Shown here in pieces: positions 15,067 through 17,164 of a DNA stretch of 17,164 bases. The stretch covers positions 1 through 17,164 of the forward strand of contig JALZUL010000198.1 of NCBI GenBank assembly GCA_023301665.1, read 5' to 3'. Position 1 is the first letter of the stretch, and every line of letters starts with the position of its first letter. The notes under the pieces are model-generated. The model made no database searches, had not been told where the DNA came from, and saw only the letters and a list, made by a program, of their open reading frames with translations. The stretch is from Ascidiaceihabitans sp. Its GTDB lineage: Bacteria; Pseudomonadota; Alphaproteobacteria; Rhodobacterales; Rhodobacteraceae. A program made the position numbers and the translations under genes.

Positions 15067-16557
15067 CTAATCTTTGTATTCCGCACGCAAGACGTTCTTT
15101 TGAACTTTCCCCATCGTATTTCGCGGCAGGGCGTCCGTGATTAAATACCGTCTTGGCTGTTTAAACCGCGCAAGATGCGGCTCTACTTTTGACGCGATTT
15201 GATCGGCACTGAGTGATGTGTCGCCCAACACAACAGAGGCAATTACACTTTCGCCAAAGTCCGCATCCGGCACACCAAATACAGCGCTTTCAAGAACACC
15301 ATCCACGTCGTTAATCACGTCTTCGATTTCCTTGGGGTAGATGTTGTAACCGCCCGAGATAATTAAATCTTTTTGGCGTCCAACAATTGAAACACGCCCA
15401 TCCGCAGTCTTCACCCCCAGATCGCCCGTGATGAAGAAACCGTTTTCGCGCAGCTCTTCTGCCGTCTTCTCGGGCATGTTCCAATACCCTTGAAATACGT
15501 TGTCTCCACGGACTTCGATCATCCCGATTTCGCCGTCCGCAACTGGCTTGCCGTTGTCGGTGATTTCGACCTCAGTACCGGGGAGGGCATGACCGACAGT
15601 ACCTGCGAGGCGCTCGCCGTCAAACGGGTTCGACGTGATCATATTGGTCTCGGTCATACCGTAGCGTTCCAGAATTCGCTGACCGGTTTTTTCTTCAAAA
15701 GCGGTGTGTGTTTCTGCCAACAAGGGCGCTGATCCGGAAACGAACAACCGCATCGATCTAACCAAATCGCGATCCAATCGTGCGTCCTTCAGAAGGCGGG
15801 TATAAAAGGTTGGCACACCCATCAACATGGTTGATGCAGGCATCTCGGAAACAATGGTATCAGCGTTAAACGCTGCCATAAAACGCACCTGTGCACCGGC
15901 TAGCAAGGATGTGTTCATCGCCACAAACAATCCATGGGTATGGAAAATCGGCAACGCATGCATCAAGCGATCGGCGTCAGTGATTTGCCAAAGATCTGTC
16001 AAACTTTGCGCATTAGACAATAGGTTTTTATGCGAAAGCATCGCGCCTTTTGAACGCCCTGTCGTACCCGATGTGTAGAGCAACGCCGCTAAATCCTCAG
16101 GGCCACGCTCAACCGTTTCAAAGTGGCTCATCTTTGTGTTTGCTTGAGCGCTCAGCGTCCCGGCGCCATCCGCGTTCAGGGTCAGAACGGTGGATTTTTC
16201 ACCACAAATGCCCTTAATAGAGCCTAAATCATCACCATCACAAACCACCAATGCGGGGGCCGCGTCTTTGATGAAATAGCTCAATTCACTGTGGGTATAG
16301 GCCGTATTCAGCGGAAGGTAGACAGCACCCGCCTGAACAGCCGCGCAATACAAAGCGATGGTGTCTAGGATTTTTGGCGCTTGCACAACCACACGATCAC
16401 CAGGGTGTACGCCATTGTCTTTCAAGACATGCGCTAACTGCGCAACCCGCACGACAAACCCCGAGTACGTCAAAGACTCCCCGTTGTCGAAGGTTAGGAA
16501 ATTTGCGTCATTATGCGCATGTGGCGCGACGAGAGCATCGTAAAGTGTATTGACCAT
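15067..16557 (-). CDS. Malonyl-CoA synthetase (MatB-like acyl-CoA synthetase)
   Basis: A 496-residue ANL-superfamily ligase. The P-loop YTSGTTGRSKG is at 161-171. HTHGL at 206-210 is the conserved block before the acyl pocket. ERYGMTE is at 297-303, GDL at 378-380, GRQKDLIISGGYNIYP at 393-408, and the catalytic Lys484 in MGKVQK. Length and the RYGMTE plus MPEKT signatures match malonyl-CoA synthetases (MatB, about 500 residues), which activate malonate or methylmalonate with ATP and CoA. Other short dicarboxylate or fatty-acid ligases are possible. The start is ATG 16557 behind AAGGAAA. An in-frame extension to 16599 lacks a ribosome binding site and adds non-conserved residues. No malonyl-CoA decarboxylase or malonate transporter lies in the window. 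Confidence 0.82.
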   Translation of the reverse strand: MVNTLYDALVAPHAHNDANFLTFDNGESLTYSGFVVRVAQLAHVLKDNGVHPGDRVVVQAPKILDTIALYCAAVQAGAVYLPLNTAYTHSELSYFIKDAAPALVVCDGDDLGSIKGICGEKSTVLTLNADGAGTLSAQANTKMSHFETVERGPEDLAALLYTSGTTGRSKGAMLSHKNLLSNAQSLTDLWQITDADRLMHALPIFHTHGLFVAMNTSLLAGAQVRFMAAFNADTIVSEMPASTMLMGVPTFYTRLLKDARLDRDLVRSMRLFVSGSAPLLAETHTAFEEKTGQRILERYGMTETNMITSNPFDGERLAGTVGHALPGTEVEITDNGKPVADGEIGMIEVRGDNVFQGYWNMPEKTAEELRENGFFITGDLGVKTADGRVSIVGRQKDLIISGGYNIYPKEIEDVINDVDGVLESAVFGVPDADFGESVIASVVLGDTSLSADQIASKVEPHLARFKQPRRYLITDALPRNTMGKVQKNVLRAEYKD

Positions 16558-16992
16558 GATGTCATTTCCTTGGGCTTCGTAGAAAGAGGAACAATCCATA
16601 GATCATGCGCGGATTTGGGCCCTGCTACAACCAATCTAAGCGCAAAATTTCGTGGCGTCTTGGTGACGCAAAAAGAGCTGAATTTGGAGGTTTCAAACTT
16701 GTCGCTGAACAATCGTTTGCGATGTTATCTCAGTGAAAACGTGAGCTCGGGTCTGGATGTTAACGGGCCGTACGCATTTAAAATCGCCGCCTTTTGTACA
16801 TATAAGGGCGACAATTTGTACATTTAGAGTGTCACAAAATTTGGACCACAGAGCGCACTAAGGCCAAATTGTACAATTCACCCTAGCAAATTGTACAATT
16901 TCAAAGCTTGGCGCAGCTTAACCAATTATTCACATCTTGGCCTCGTTAACTTTTGGCCTATGCAATTCACATTTGGTTAAGGTTTAAAGCGG
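16558..16992. other. 435-bp noncoding region upstream of the CoA-ligase gene
   Basis: No reading frame here has a plausible start signal plus a recognisable protein. The left part (16558-16790) shows nothing I can assign; if transcription of the ligase gene starts near the palindrome cluster, this is a long 5' leader. The middle (16794-16901) holds four TGTACA-centred palindromes. The right part (16905-16992) is AT-rich with several TTAACC/GGTTAA words and no clear terminator for the acidic-tail gene. Confidence 0.5.
16794..16901. promoter_or_regulatory. Cluster of four TGTACA-centred palindromic boxes
   Basis: Boxes: TTGTACA at 16794-16800, TTGTACA at 16816-16822, AATTGTACAATT at 16867-16878, and a perfect 14-bp palindrome AAATTGTACAATTT at 16888-16901. 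Centres lie at 16797/8, 16819/20, 16872/3 and 16894/5. They therefore form two pairs, each 22 bp apart (about two helical turns), with 53 bp between pairs. Even phasing and repeated palindromes suggest cooperative binding by a dimeric regulator. The nearest downstream gene in the same direction is the malonyl-CoA synthetase gene, whose start is about 240 bp away. The regulator is not identified. Confidence 0.6.
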
Positions 16993-17164
16993 TTAAGCCG
17001 CTTCTTCTTTTTTCTCGGTCTCTTCGTCAGCGACCTCTGCTGTGTCGGGTGCTTTTTCTTCGACTTCAGCAGCCGGCTCTTCTTTTTCAGCAGCCGGCTC
17101 TTCTTTTTCGGCTTCTGGCGCAGGAAGGGCCAATGCCTCGTCTGGCATCTGCTCAGGCAGATCG
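16993..17164 (-). CDS. C-terminal tail of an unidentified acidic, Glu/Lys/Ala/Pro-rich protein (partial)
   Basis: The frame is open from the right edge to a TAA at 16995-16993, giving the last 56 residues. They are of very low complexity: mostly Glu, Ala, Pro and Lys, with two exact tandem copies of the heptad EKEEPAA and the ending EKKEEAA. Such tails are common as disordered extensions on alphaproteobacterial ribosomal proteins, translation factors and envelope proteins. I do not recognise the protein. Codon choice and consistent charge argue that the frame is real rather than chance. The domain that would identify it lies outside the window. Confidence 0.6.
   Translation of the reverse strand, partial: DLPEQMPDEALALPAPEAEKEEPAAEKEEPAAEVEEKAPDTAEVADEETEKKEEAA
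17067..17108. repeat. Two perfect tandem 21-bp repeats inside the acidic-tail gene
   Basis: The 21-base unit at 17067-17087 is repeated exactly at 17088-17108. Each copy encodes one EKEEPAA heptad on the minus strand, so copy number can change without shifting the frame. Confidence 0.8.

Noticed and set aside
15067..16557. 4-coumarate-CoA ligase or long-chain acyl-CoA synthetase
   Set aside because: Length and the RYGMTE and MPEKT signatures fit MatB better; kept only as a possible alternative.
16513..16827. 104-codon plus-strand frame crossing the CoA-ligase start
   Set aside because: Overlaps the conserved start of the ligase gene antisense, has no ribosome binding site, and the protein shows no recognisable features.
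16794..16901. Reading the repeated palindromes as plasmid iterons or a CRISPR remnant
   Set aside because: Iterons are direct repeats near a rep gene, and CRISPR repeats are longer with uniform spacers. Here only four short palindromes in two pairs exist and no rep or cas gene is near.
16918..16997. Several TTAACC/GGTTAA words resembling CtrA half-sites
   Set aside because: None forms the TTAA-N7-TTAA arrangement of a CtrA box, and such words are common in AT-rich DNA.

Overview
The window looks like a chromosomal segment of an alphaproteobacterium, most likely a marine Rhodobacteraceae (Roseobacter-type) organism. The evidence is the gene content and protein style: an RbsABC-type sugar importer, FadR-type GntR control, an SDR/FAH sugar-acid route and a MatB-type CoA ligase. 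Base composition is roughly balanced by eye. The genus assignment is inference; no rRNA or other marker gene is present.

Layout, left to right. (1) Positions 1-408 hold the start of a minus-strand beta-hydroxyacid dehydrogenase cut by the window edge. It is divergent from a plus-strand operon at 584-3733: an SDR dehydrogenase, an FAH-family hydrolase, a D-2-hydroxyacid dehydrogenase and a LysE-family membrane protein. (2) A minus-strand operon of six genes runs from 10744 down to 3975: UxaA-family dehydratase, a second SDR, ABC ATPase, permease, periplasmic binding protein and a second FAH hydrolase. It ends at a clear intrinsic terminator near 3858-3884. (3) Divergent from it, a plus-strand operon at 10848-13848 carries a GntR/FCD regulator, an aldo-keto reductase, a FucU-type mutarotase and a COG3618 lactonase. 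The two operons share a 103-bp control region with overlapping face-to-face promoters and an inverted repeat. (4) A solo UDP-glucuronate 4-epimerase-like gene (13985-15013, plus) with its own terminator converges on a malonyl-CoA synthetase-like gene (15067-16557, minus). (5) A 435-bp noncoding stretch carries four TGTACA-centred palindromes in two evenly spaced pairs. It is followed by the C-terminal tail of an unidentified acidic protein (minus, cut by the right edge).

How the genes work together. Blocks 2 and 3 supply every step of a nonphosphorylating L-fucose (6-deoxy-hexose) route. Sugar enters through the ABC importer, is anomerised by FucU, oxidised at C1 by the AKR, opened by the lactonase, and dehydrated by the UxaA-type enzyme, which replaces the enolase-superfamily fuconate dehydratase of the Xanthomonas pathway. 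The 2-keto-3-deoxy acid is oxidised at C4 by the second SDR and cleaved hydrolytically by the second FAH protein to pyruvate plus L-lactate. Block 1 repeats the last two steps (SDR plus FAH) but couples them to two hydroxyacid dehydrogenases and a small exporter-like protein. I infer a sister module for a related sugar acid whose hydrolysis product is glycolate, glycerate or another 2-hydroxyacid. Substrate identities are inferred from family and context, not proven by the sequence.
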